From NCBI GenBank assembly GCA_004208945.1, contig SGPE01000021.1, positions 62,001 to 126,000 on the forward strand: a DNA stretch of 64,000 nucleotides. Reading direction: 5' to 3'. Positions within the stretch are counted from its first letter, which is position 1. Each line of letters starts with the position of its first letter. Of the stretch, positions 37,092 through 45,759 are shown piece by piece. The position numbers and the translations under genes were made by a program. This DNA is from Pseudoalteromonas sp. CO133X (GTDB lineage Bacteria > Pseudomonadota > Gammaproteobacteria > Enterobacterales > Alteromonadaceae). Below the pieces are notes generated by a model. It was not told the origin of the DNA. It saw only the letters and a program-made list of their open reading frames with translations, and ran no database searches.

Positions 37092-37655
37092 GCGGCGGCA
37101 GTTTTCGCGTATGTAAGGAGAGGGCAGCTCTGTAATAACAGCCGCTCTTTGCTTGAAACAAAAGAAGGTATAAACCTCATTTTCAAAGTCGTCGTTGATA
37201 GCACGTCCCACTTGATATAAAGCGGACACAAAGTTGCTATCAACACGAAAGTGATCTTTAACGACATAATCTTTACTGAGGTACCAATAAAGCTCAATTT
37301 CTTCATTTCGAGCGTAGTCTGATAACACGTCTTTTAATGTTGTTCCGCTTTCAAAGCGACGTGGTAATACATCACCAGTCCAGTTTGGAGATGAGGGCTG
37401 AACTATCTTGCCACGCTCAAACAGAGCCATGTCTAGGCTTGTTTCAGGCTCTTTTAATTTAAGTACGTATTTATCACGCTCGTTATTTTTACTGTTAACT
37501 TGATTTCTTAGTGACGAATAAAAACGAGAAAGCCCTTGTGCGGCGGCATTTTGAGTATTTTTAATATCGATAACAGGCCCTTTACCGAATAAAAAATAAA
37601 GAGCTGCTGCAATCAAAATAATAGCTAATGATAAATGCTTAACCCAAAACCACAT
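37080..37655 (-). CDS. TcpQ-domain membrane-anchored protein
   Basis: A 191-aa protein with one N-terminal transmembrane helix (LSLAIILIAAALYFLFG) and a periplasmic region whose centre (FESGTTLKDVLSDYARNEEIELYW, residues about 110-135) resembles the TcpQ/PilL domain of toxin-coregulated pilus biosynthesis Q proteins. Two cysteines near the C terminus (FFCF, ENCRR) could pair. No toxin-coregulated-pilus locus is present, so it is an orphan; a link to the pilTU cell-surface machinery is only a guess. Confidence 0.68.
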   Translation of the reverse strand: MWFWVKHLSLAIILIAAALYFLFGKGPVIDIKNTQNAAAQGLSRFYSSLRNQVNSKNNERDKYVLKLKEPETSLDMALFERGKIVQPSSPNWTGDVLPRRFESGTTLKDVLSDYARNEEIELYWYLSKDYVVKDHFRVDSNFVSALYQVGRAINDDFENEVYTFFCFKQRAAVITELPSPYIRENCRRLRS

Positions 37656-37713
37656 TTCTAATACTCTTGTTGTTGATTAGATTTATAAAACCACACAATT
37701 TAACAAATGTCAC

Positions 37714-38640
37714 TCACTTATAATAAGAAGGGGCATTCTTATCAGGGCGCGTTTTAAAACGTCGATGTAACCACATATATTGTTCAGGTGCTCTATTAAC
37801 CGCTTGCTCCATGCGTTGATTGACACGTGTTACGTCATTAAGGTTATCACCACTTGGAAAGTTTTCCATAATCGGGAGTACTTCTAAGTGGTAGCGACCT
37901 TGCTCATCACGGCGGCTAGCAAGACTCACTGTTTCACAGTGTTTACTGTTCGCAAAAAGTAGTGTGCCAGTTGTTGTTGCAGCATCTTTTACTGCATAAA
38001 ATGGCGCGAATTCACAGCGGTTACGCCCGTAATCTTGATCGGGTAAGTAATAGCAAATCTTTTTATTTTTTAGTGCTTTTAGCAACCCTTTAACATCACG
38101 CTTTCCAACTAAGAACTCATTAGAACGTAAACGGCCATTGGTCGTAAAATATTCCATCAAGGGATTATTGTGTGGGCGATAAAAACCAATACCTTGATAC
38201 TTCAACCCCATCACTCGGCTTGCCATTTCTAAATGAAGAATGTGCGGCACGAGCATTAAAACGCCTTTGCCTGATTGTTGAATTTGTTCAAAGTATTCAA
38301 GGCCCTTGATTGAGCCATAGCACTTTCTTACACGCCACTCGGGCCACCACCATGCCATGCCTGTTTCCATCATAGCGATACCGGTGTTTTCCATATTCTT
38401 AAGCACTAGCTCTTTTTGTTTTTGCTCTGGCATGTCTGGGAAACATAGGCGGATATTGACCTCGGCTATGTGACGACGACGTTTCATAAAGCGATGAACT
38501 AATCTACCTAAACATTTTCCAAGGAATAATTGAAACTTATGTGGTAACCAAGAGATCAAAAATAAGAAGAAAACGCCAACCCATGTGAGCCAATAACGAG
38601 GACCCAAAAAGGATACTTTGAAAGGAGATGAACTAACCAC
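37714..38640 (-). CDS. Lipid A late acyltransferase (LpxL/LpxM family)
   Basis: A 308-aa inner-membrane protein with an N-terminal anchor helix (WVGVFFLFLISWL) and the lauroyl/myristoyl acyltransferase active site: the His-x4-Glu motif is HILHLE in LMLVPHILHLEMASR (about residues 131-145). It transfers a secondary acyl chain from acyl-ACP to Kdo2-lipid IV-A. Length matches LpxL (306). LpxL versus LpxP or LpxM cannot be separated here, so no symbol is given. Confidence 0.88.
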   Translation of the reverse strand: MVSSSPFKVSFLGPRYWLTWVGVFFLFLISWLPHKFQLFLGKCLGRLVHRFMKRRRHIAEVNIRLCFPDMPEQKQKELVLKNMENTGIAMMETGMAWWWPEWRVRKCYGSIKGLEYFEQIQQSGKGVLMLVPHILHLEMASRVMGLKYQGIGFYRPHNNPLMEYFTTNGRLRSNEFLVGKRDVKGLLKALKNKKICYYLPDQDYGRNRCEFAPFYAVKDAATTTGTLLFANSKHCETVSLASRRDEQGRYHLEVLPIMENFPSGDNLNDVTRVNQRMEQAVNRAPEQYMWLHRRFKTRPDKNAPSYYK

Positions 38641-38696
38641 TGAAAAGTCTCTAGAAAAATAAAAAGTAAGTTTAACCGCAAGTCTTTAAAAATACA

Positions 38697-38719
38697 AAAG
38701 CCAGCGAGAGGCTGGCTTT
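38697..38719 (-). terminator. Intrinsic terminator after tolC
   Basis: AAAGCCAGC and GCTGGCTTT around a GAGAG loop (9-bp stem). On the minus strand it is followed by TTTTGTATTTTT, after the tolC stop. Confidence 0.85.
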
Positions 38720-38746
38720 AAAGTAAGGACTCTATAAAAGAAATGC

Positions 38747-40087
38747 TTAGATTTCTTTTAAACCTTGGTTAATTGCAGCAAGATCCTCAGCTGTTAAAGT
38801 ACCAGCTGCTTGCTTTAAACGCAGTGTCGAAACAACATAGCGGTAACGCACGTTAGCAAGGTTGCTTTTGGCGTTGTAAAGGTTTTGTGTGCTGATAAGT
38901 ACGTCAACGATTGTACGTGTACCCACCTCAAAGCCAGCCTCTGTTGCTTTAAGCGCACTTTCTGCTGAAACAACCGCTTGTTGCAACGCTTTGTAAGTTG
39001 CGATATCCGATACAACTTGGTTGTAAGAAGTAATCACAGAGCGTGTAACTGCACGCAGGCTTGCTTCTAAATCTTCACTGGCTGCTACATAGAATGCACG
39101 AGCTTGTTCAGTTGCTGCGACAGTTGCGCCACCTGAATAAATAGGTAGGCTAAAGTTAACACCCACTGAGGCACTGTCCGCACGAGGCTCGTGTGAATTT
39201 CTGTTTAAGTCAGTTAGGCTGTCGCCGTACGAGGCATTTAAAGTCAGCTTAGGGTAGTGGCCAGCTTTTGCTAAGTCGATTTGATCTTTTGCAATATCAA
39301 CGGTTACTTTTGATACTTGCAAGTTTAAGTTGTTCTCTTCTGCGATTTTTATGTAGTCGGTTGACTGTTTGTTAGGCGCAACAGTTGAAAACGTGTCAGT
39401 ATTTAACATGTCTAACTTTGCATGGTATTTGCCTGTGATTTCACGAAGTTGTTCGCGGGCCGTTTCAACGCTGTTTTTCGCAACAATTTCTTTTGCTACA
39501 GAGTTGTCGTACTGTGCTTGTGCTTCATGTACGTCGGTAATCGCTGTCAAACCAACTGCGTAACGTTCTTTTGTTTGTTGTAATTGACGTTCAATGGCAC
39601 GTTTTTCTGCCTGTACGAACTCTAAGTTGTCAATTGCGCTAAGTACATTGAAATAACCATCAGCAACACGAACAATGAGGTCTTGTCTAGCAAAGTCGTA
39701 CTGTGCGTTTGCTTGCAAAGCTTGTTTATCAGCAATGCCTAATGAATTCCACGCACCCAAGTCAAACAATGTTTGGCTCAGACTAATACCGCGGCTAAAT
39801 ACATCTGTATCACGGTCAAATTCAATGTAACCGGTTGTATCGTTGCCTTCGTATAGTGTTGCGTCGGTTTTTTCGTACCCTAAACTTAAACCTAATTGTG
39901 GCAATAGCGCACTTAACGCGCGATCGCTCTCATAAGCTTGCGCATCTGCTTGGGCTTTTGCTTTAAGTACGGTAGGATCATTTGCTGTAGCAATCTCGTA
40001 TACTTGGAGTAAATCTTCAGCGTAAGTGGCAGTAGCAGTCAAAGCGCTCGAAAAACCGATCAGCGCAGCGAGTAGTGTTTTTTTCAT
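38747..40087 (-). CDS. tolC: Outer membrane efflux channel TolC
   Basis: A 446-aa protein with a signal peptide (cleavage after ATYA) and two repeats of the outer membrane efflux protein domain; landmarks are DLLQVYEIATANDPTVLKAK at the N terminus, LFDLGAWNSLG and VGLTAITDVHEAQAQYDNS, and the second-repeat VGTRTIVDVLISTQNLYNAK. TolC forms the trimeric tunnel for type I secretion and RND/ABC efflux pumps. It is divergent from nudF, as in E. coli. Confidence 0.95.
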   Translation of the reverse strand: MKKTLLAALIGFSSALTATATYAEDLLQVYEIATANDPTVLKAKAQADAQAYESDRALSALLPQLGLSLGYEKTDATLYEGNDTTGYIEFDRDTDVFSRGISLSQTLFDLGAWNSLGIADKQALQANAQYDFARQDLIVRVADGYFNVLSAIDNLEFVQAEKRAIERQLQQTKERYAVGLTAITDVHEAQAQYDNSVAKEIVAKNSVETAREQLREITGKYHAKLDMLNTDTFSTVAPNKQSTDYIKIAEENNLNLQVSKVTVDIAKDQIDLAKAGHYPKLTLNASYGDSLTDLNRNSHEPRADSASVGVNFSLPIYSGGATVAATEQARAFYVAASEDLEASLRAVTRSVITSYNQVVSDIATYKALQQAVVSAESALKATEAGFEVGTRTIVDVLISTQNLYNAKSNLANVRYRYVVSTLRLKQAAGTLTAEDLAAINQGLKEI

Positions 40088-40169
40088 TATTCGTTCAGTC
40101 CTTAGACAATTTTCGTACTGTCACCATGGTACTCTTTTTTAGTGAATAACCAAAAAAAAAATGCGTAAA

Positions 40170-40199
40170 TCTACATGTCCAAGTGTAACAGAATATAAT
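40170..40199 (+). promoter_or_regulatory. Candidate promoter for nudF operon
   Basis: TCTACA (40170-40175), an 18-bp spacer and TATAAT (40194-40199), about 40 bp before the nudF ATG and 82 bp from the tolC start. Confidence 0.55.
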
Positions 40200-40239
40200 T
40201 GAGTGAATTTTTAGCACAAAACCTAAAGGAATTAGTGTA

Positions 40240-40872
40240 ATGAAAGTAACAGCAATCTCACAGTTTAGCCATGATGATATTGAGCTTAAACCTGTTGAAC
40301 GTGCATATGATGGCTTTTTTAAAGTTAATTTATACCGCTTTCGCCACGCATTATTTTCAGGTGGTGAGTCAGTAGAGATCAAACGTGAAATCTTAGAGCG
40401 TGGTCATGCTGTTGCTGTGCTTCCATATGATCCTGTAACCGATCAGGTTTTGCTTGTTGAACAAGTGCGTATTGGTGCACTTGCATCTAAGCAGTCACCT
40501 TGGTTACTTGAGTGTATCGCCGGCATGGCCGATGGAAGTACGGACTATGAGCAAGTTGCTAAGCGTGAAGCATTGGAAGAAGCGGGCATCGAGCTTGATG
40601 AGCTTGAATTTATGATGTCTTACCTGTCAAGTCCGGGTGGCACAACAGAACGTTTATACTTGTATTTAGCGCGCACAGACTTATCTCACTATCAAGAGGG
40701 GATTTTTGGCCTTGATAATGAAGATGAAGATATTAAAACACATGTAATGTCATACACAGAAGCCATGCTCCGCTTAGAGCAAGGAGAAATCGACAATGCA
40801 GCGACAGTTATCTCGTTACAGTGGTTAGCACTGAATAAGCAACGTATACTGTCTGATTGGCAAACTGCTTAA
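40240..40872 (+). CDS. nudF: ADP-ribose pyrophosphatase NudF
   Basis: A 210-aa Nudix hydrolase that cleaves ADP-ribose to AMP and ribose-5-phosphate. The Nudix box REALEEAG is intact (about residues 109-116), preceded by GMADGSTDYEQVAK, where the first conserved Glu of the box appears as Thr or is shifted. The AAAGGA ribosome site lies before the ATG. It heads the conserved nudF-yqiB-cpdA-yqiA-parE operon, opposite tolC. Confidence 0.94.
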   Translation: MKVTAISQFSHDDIELKPVERAYDGFFKVNLYRFRHALFSGGESVEIKREILERGHAVAVLPYDPVTDQVLLVEQVRIGALASKQSPWLLECIAGMADGSTDYEQVAKREALEEAGIELDELEFMMSYLSSPGGTTERLYLYLARTDLSHYQEGIFGLDNEDEDIKTHVMSYTEAMLRLEQGEIDNAATVISLQWLALNKQRILSDWQTA

Positions 40873-40899
40873 CTTACATTTTAATAATGGGGAATTATT

Positions 40900-41358
40900 T
40901 TGACGTACGTAACAGCTGAACAACGTTACATTCAAAGCTTACCTAAGTATTTAACTTTGTGTGAGCATAATTATGTGCGTGCGCTCAAATTACTCCCCAA
41001 AGAACGTCAAATAGGTCATGTACGTAAAGTGCAACTCGGTAATAGCACATTTGTGGTTAAAATAGATGATACAGCAAAGTACACCATGGATATTTCTATC
41101 TCGCAAGAGACAGGAAACCTGCATGTTGTTACCCCGCTTTATCTAACTGTGCGTATGTATCATGATGCAAAAGTGGCTGAAATAGTTCATCACGATTTTC
41201 ATCAACGGATAAAGCCATCTTACGCATACCCGAATCCGAATATGCATCAAAAAGATGAAAAGTATCAACTAAATGCTTTTTTGTATGACTGGCTTGTTGC
41301 GTGTGTAGAAAATGGCCGTGCAGCGCTACACTGGGATGTAAACAATGGCTTGGTTTAG
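40900..41358 (+). CDS. yqiB: DUF1249 family protein YqiB
   Basis: A 152-aa cytoplasmic protein matching YqiB: TLCEHNYVRALKLLP, LTVRMYHDAKVAEI, YPNPNMHQKDEKYQLNAFL and DWLVACVENG. Function unknown. The start is a TTG at 40900, with GGGGA 6 nt upstream; no ATG is available in frame at this point. It overlaps cpdA by 14 bp. Confidence 0.92.
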   Translation: MTYVTAEQRYIQSLPKYLTLCEHNYVRALKLLPKERQIGHVRKVQLGNSTFVVKIDDTAKYTMDISISQETGNLHVVTPLYLTVRMYHDAKVAEIVHHDFHQRIKPSYAYPNPNMHQKDEKYQLNAFLYDWLVACVENGRAALHWDVNNGLV

Positions 41359-42127
41359 TAATGCTTATCATTTTGACAAAACAACATTAAAAATTGCACA
41401 TATTACAGATTGTCATTTATCAAAAGACAGTCAAGGTGAGTATTTTAATGTAAATACAGCTGAGTATTTTTCGCGTTGCTTAGCTGCCATGGCAAACTTA
41501 CAACTTGATTGCGTGATCTTTGGGGGTGATTTAACACAAGATCACAGCAGTGAATCGTATCAACTATTTGCTGAACTTATTGATGATTCGGCACTGTCTT
41601 GTCCTGTGTTTTGGCTACCAGGGAATCATGATGAGATTGCTGAATATGAAGCGCTTTCAAACTCGCAAATTTTAAACAGTAAACGTATTACCTTTTTAGC
41701 TGGACAATTGCTTTTAACAAACTCAAAAGGCGCGACCCCAGCAGGTTGGATAACACAAACCCACTTAAGCGAGTTAAGCGAAGCAATAGGGCAAATACCG
41801 AGTGTAGTGTTTTGTCATCATAACCCGCTACCTATTCAAGCCTACTTAGATAAGCATATGCTAGAAAATGGCCCGCAGTTTTTAAACGCTTGCGTCAATA
41901 GTGAGCAATGCATTGGCGTGTTTCATGGTCACGTACATCATGAGTATACGCACAATTACCGCGACCTTAGCGTGTTTGCGACACCTGCCAGCTCAATACA
42001 ATTTACTAAGCATACTATGGCGTGGCAGCAAGAAGATTTAGGGCCTGCGTTTCGTGTGATTAACTTAAATGTTGATAAGCAACAAAGCTTGCAGTTAACA
42101 ACGGATGTAATATGGCTAAACGGGTAA
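41345..42127 (+). CDS. cpdA: 3',5'-cyclic-AMP phosphodiesterase CpdA
   Basis: A 260-aa calcineurin-type phosphoesterase with all metal-binding blocks: ITDCHLS, GGDLTQD, GNHDE, FCHHNP and GHVHHEY. It hydrolyses cAMP to AMP and so tunes CRP-cAMP control. It overlaps yqiB (14 bp) and yqiA (16 bp), which suggests coupled translation within the operon. Confidence 0.94.
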   Translation: MAWFSNAYHFDKTTLKIAHITDCHLSKDSQGEYFNVNTAEYFSRCLAAMANLQLDCVIFGGDLTQDHSSESYQLFAELIDDSALSCPVFWLPGNHDEIAEYEALSNSQILNSKRITFLAGQLLLTNSKGATPAGWITQTHLSELSEAIGQIPSVVFCHHNPLPIQAYLDKHMLENGPQFLNACVNSEQCIGVFHGHVHHEYTHNYRDLSVFATPASSIQFTKHTMAWQQEDLGPAFRVINLNVDKQQSLQLTTDVIWLNG

Positions 42128-42672
42128 TTTATATTCATGGTTTCAATAGCTCTGAGCAATCGTACAAAGCCGTTCGTTTTGGCGAACATATGGCTCAGTT
42201 TGATGTTGATTATAAAGTGCCGCGATTAACCCATGAGCCGTTACATGCAATTTTACAATTAGAACAGCTGTTAAATGATGATACTGTATTACTCGGTAGT
42301 TCATTAGGCGGTTTTTATGCGACCTATTTGTCGCAACGTTATTCGATACCTGCGGTGGTCATTAACCCCGCGGTGCGCCCATTTGAGTTACTTGATAACT
42401 ATTTAGGGCCAAACTATAACCCGTATCAAGACACCCATTACGAACTTGATACTCGTCACATGGATGCATTGCGCAGTTTATATTTGTCGCAATTAGACAC
42501 CCCTTCATTGATTTATTTGCTACAGCAAACAGGCGATGAAGTACTGCCTTTTCAGCAGGCGGTTAACTATTATTCTCAGTGTAAGCAACACGTTGAATTT
42601 GGAGGCGATCATAGTTTTATCGGCTTCGAACAAACCTTTGCAAGTATTGTAGATTTTCTTAAAATCACGTAA
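42112..42672 (+). CDS. yqiA: YqiA family esterase
   Basis: A 186-aa alpha/beta hydrolase of the UPF0227 family. The nucleophile elbow is GSSLGG (Ser about residue 65), the acid is likely in QTGDEVLP and the His in GGDHSFIGF. E. coli YqiA is a short-chain esterase. It lies in the same operon, overlapping cpdA by 16 bp and 33 bp before parE. Confidence 0.93.
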   Translation: MAKRVIYIHGFNSSEQSYKAVRFGEHMAQFDVDYKVPRLTHEPLHAILQLEQLLNDDTVLLGSSLGGFYATYLSQRYSIPAVVINPAVRPFELLDNYLGPNYNPYQDTHYELDTRHMDALRSLYLSQLDTPSLIYLLQQTGDEVLPFQQAVNYYSQCKQHVEFGGDHSFIGFEQTFASIVDFLKIT

Positions 42673-42705
42673 AACATAGCTAAGCGCATAAAAGATATAA
42701 AAACT

Positions 42706-44595
42706 ATGAGTCAGCAAAATTATAACGCCGAAGCAATTGAAGTCTTAAACGGGTTAGAACCCGTAAAACGCCGCCCAGGTATGTACACCGACACGGTTCG
42801 TCCTAACCACTTAGGCCAAGAGGTTATCGATAATAGTGTCGATGAAGCAATGGCAGGTCATGCAACAAAAATAGATGTCATTCTTCATGAAGATAACTCG
42901 CTTGAAGTTATTGATGATGGCCGTGGTATGCCGATTGATATTCACCCTGAAGAAGGTATTCCTGGTGTGGAGCTTATTTTTACCAAGCTGCATGCCGGTG
43001 GTAAGTTCTCAAATAAAAACTATCAATTTTCAGGTGGTTTACACGGTGTTGGTATTTCAGTTGTAAATGCGTTGTCAACGCGTGTTGAAGTGACCGTACG
43101 CCGTGATGCACAGCAGTTTCGTATGGCCTTTGAGAATGGCGATAAAGTCGAAGACTTAAACGTAATTGGCACTGTGGGTAAGCGTAACACAGGGACTACC
43201 GTGCGTTTTTGGCCAGATGCCAGTTATTTTGATTCTGCTAATTTCTCGATTACTAAGCTTAATCATTTATTAAAAGCCAAAGCCGTACTCTGCCCAGGCC
43301 TGCGCATTAAGTTTACCAACAAACAAACCAAAGAAAGCCAAGAGTGGTACTACGAAACGGGCTTAAAAGATTACTTAGTTGAAGCGGTGAAAGGTTTTGA
43401 AGTATTGCCAAAAGAGCCGTTTATTGGTGATTTTTCAAGTTCAACTGAAGGCGCTGACTGGGCTGTTGTATGGTTACCTGAGGGCGGTGAATCCATTGCT
43501 GAAAGTTATGTAAACTTAATTCCGACTGCGCAAGGTGGTACGCATGTTAATGGTTTACGCCAAGGTTTACTTGAAGCAATGCGTGAATTCTGTGAATTCA
43601 GAAACTTATTGCCCCGTGGCGTAAAGTTAACGCCAGATGATATTTGGGAGCGCTGTAGCTATGTGTTGTCGGTAAAAATGCAAGATCCGCAGTTTGCAGG
43701 CCAAACAAAAGAGAAATTATCATCTCGTTCTTGCGCGGCGTTTGTATCGGGTGTGGTAAAAGACTCATTTAGCTTATGGTTAAACGAACACACCGAGACC
43801 GCTGAATTATTAGCTGAGCTATGTATCTCAAATGCACAGCGCCGATTACGTGCTGCTAAAAAAGTTGTGCGTAAGCGCATTACCTCTGGCCCCGCGTTAC
43901 CGGGTAAATTAACCGATTGTAGTGCCCAAGATAATGACCGTACTGAATTATTCTTAGTAGAGGGTGACTCTGCGGGCGGCTCGGCTAAACAAGCTCGCGA
44001 CCGTGAATTTCAAGCAATAATGCCACTGCGCGGTAAAATTCTTAATACATGGGAAGTCGAATCAGGACAGATTTTAGCATCGCAAGAGGTACATGATATT
44101 TCAGTGGCCCTAGGTATCGACCCTGATTCAAGTGATTTATCGGGTCTGCGTTATAACAAGATTTGTATTTTGGCTGATGCTGACTCGGATGGATTACACA
44201 TTGCCACATTATTATGCGCACTATTTGTTCGTCATTTCCCTGCGCTCATTAAAGAAGGTCATGTATTTGTAGCCATGCCACCGCTGTTTCGTATTGATAT
44301 CGGTAAAGAGGTGTATTACGCCCTCGATGAAGATGAGAAGAATGGTATTTTGGCTCGCATCGAAGCTGAGAAAAAGCGTGGTAAAGTGAATGTTCAACGC
44401 TTCAAAGGGTTAGGTGAAATGAACCCATTGCAGTTAAGAGAAACAACGATGGATCCAAATACCCGTCGTTTGGTGCAATTAACACTCGATGAAGAAGAGC
44501 AAACCATGGAAATGATGGATATGTTACTTGCGAAGAAACGTTCATCAGATCGCCGTCAGTGGTTAGAAGATCACGGTAACCGCGCGCAAGTTTAA
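42706..44595 (+). CDS. parE: DNA topoisomerase IV subunit B
   Basis: A 629-aa GHKL-ATPase/Toprim protein: VKRRPGMYTDT and VIDNSVDEA at the ATPase N terminus, GGLHGVGISVVNALS, the Toprim EGDSAGGSAKQARDR and the C-terminal RFKGLGEMNPLQL. With ParC it decatenates chromosomes. It closes the nudF operon. Confidence 0.97.
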   Translation: MSQQNYNAEAIEVLNGLEPVKRRPGMYTDTVRPNHLGQEVIDNSVDEAMAGHATKIDVILHEDNSLEVIDDGRGMPIDIHPEEGIPGVELIFTKLHAGGKFSNKNYQFSGGLHGVGISVVNALSTRVEVTVRRDAQQFRMAFENGDKVEDLNVIGTVGKRNTGTTVRFWPDASYFDSANFSITKLNHLLKAKAVLCPGLRIKFTNKQTKESQEWYYETGLKDYLVEAVKGFEVLPKEPFIGDFSSSTEGADWAVVWLPEGGESIAESYVNLIPTAQGGTHVNGLRQGLLEAMREFCEFRNLLPRGVKLTPDDIWERCSYVLSVKMQDPQFAGQTKEKLSSRSCAAFVSGVVKDSFSLWLNEHTETAELLAELCISNAQRRLRAAKKVVRKRITSGPALPGKLTDCSAQDNDRTELFLVEGDSAGGSAKQARDREFQAIMPLRGKILNTWEVESGQILASQEVHDISVALGIDPDSSDLSGLRYNKICILADADSDGLHIATLLCALFVRHFPALIKEGHVFVAMPPLFRIDIGKEVYYALDEDEKNGILARIEAEKKRGKVNVQRFKGLGEMNPLQLRETTMDPNTRRLVQLTLDEEEQTMEMMDMLLAKKRSSDRRQWLEDHGNRAQV

Positions 44596-44648
44596 TACAG
44601 GTACATTTGCAGCCTAACGGTTGCTAAACGAATTAAAGGGCAAGAAAA

Positions 44649-45749
44649 ATGAAAAAACTACTGACCTCATTTTTATCGCTGAGCTTACTATCAGCGCCAG
44701 CAATGGCTGAAGATATTCTTGATAAACTAACGGTTGCTGAAGGCTTTAAAGTAAGCTTATTCGCCGATGATGTTGAAAATGCACGACAAATTGCCGTATC
44801 AAAAAAAGGCATAGTGTACGCAGGTTCGCGTAAAGCAGGTAATGTATATGCATTGATTGATCATAACAGCGATGGTGTAGCCGATAAGAAAATTGTTATT
44901 GCTAAAGGATTAGAAATGCCATCGGGCTTGGCAATAAAAGGGGATGATTTATATGTTGCTGAAGTGTCGCGTATTATTCGCTTTAAAGACATTGATAAAC
45001 ACCTCAAAGCCCCTAAGTTTGAGGTGGTGTATGATAAATTCCCAACTGACCGCCATCATGGTTGGAAATTTATTAGCTTTGCTCCAACAGGTGAGTTAAT
45101 TGTGCCAGTGGGTGTGCCATGTAACATTTGCGCTGAAGACGACAAGTACGGTCGTATCTTTTCTTTAAATGTTGATACCAAAGAAATTAAAACGATCGCC
45201 AAAGGTGTACGTAACTCAGTTGGTTTTGACTATCATCCTACAACAAATGCATTTTGGTTCAGTGATAACGGTCGTGACATGATGGGTGATGATATCCCGC
45301 CTTGCGAAATTAACCGAGTTGGTGAAGGTGAAGAGGGGGCGCATTATGGTTTCCCTTATGTTCACGCAGGGGCGATTTTAGATCCTGAGTTTGGTAAAGG
45401 TAAAAATATCGCTGATTATAAATCGCCTGCGCTTGCACTGGGTGCGCATGTTGCACCATTAGGCATTCATTTTTACAACGGCAAGCAGTTCCCAGCTAAA
45501 TACAAAGAACAGTTATTTGTTGCTGAACATGGTTCTTGGAATCGCAGTAAAAAATCGGGTTACAGAGTTATGCTAGCTAATGTTGAACAAGGTCGTATTA
45601 CTAAATACACCCCATTCATCACAGGCTTTATGCAAAACGAAGAAACATTTGGTCGCCCAGTTGCATTTGCAGAGCTTGCAGATGGCAGCTTATTGATCTC
45701 AGACGACTTTGCTAACGTGATCTATCGTGTTAGTGCTAAGAAAAAATAG
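44649..45749 (+). CDS. Periplasmic PQQ-type sugar dehydrogenase-like protein (sorbosone dehydrogenase family)
   Basis: A 366-aa protein with a signal peptide (cleavage after APAMA) and a six-bladed propeller of the sorbosone/glucose dehydrogenase family: LTVAEGFKVSLFADDV, VPCNICAEDDKYGRIF, GVRNSVGFDYHP, FWFSDNGRD and AEHGSWNRSKKSGYRV. Such proteins oxidise sugars or aldoses with PQQ and pass electrons to the chain; cofactor and substrate are not established here. The gene sits between parE and parC, breaking the usual topoisomerase neighbourhood. Confidence 0.85.
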   Translation: MKKLLTSFLSLSLLSAPAMAEDILDKLTVAEGFKVSLFADDVENARQIAVSKKGIVYAGSRKAGNVYALIDHNSDGVADKKIVIAKGLEMPSGLAIKGDDLYVAEVSRIIRFKDIDKHLKAPKFEVVYDKFPTDRHHGWKFISFAPTGELIVPVGVPCNICAEDDKYGRIFSLNVDTKEIKTIAKGVRNSVGFDYHPTTNAFWFSDNGRDMMGDDIPPCEINRVGEGEEGAHYGFPYVHAGAILDPEFGKGKNIADYKSPALALGAHVAPLGIHFYNGKQFPAKYKEQLFVAEHGSWNRSKKSGYRVMLANVEQGRITKYTPFITGFMQNEETFGRPVAFAELADGSLLISDDFANVIYRVSAKKK

Positions 45750-45759
45750 GTAAGCGTTA

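Noticed and set aside
40720..42720. Overlapping genes yqiB-cpdA-yqiA as a possible novel gene set
   Set aside because: The order and overlaps match the long-known enterobacterial nudF-yqiB-cpdA-yqiA-parE operon.
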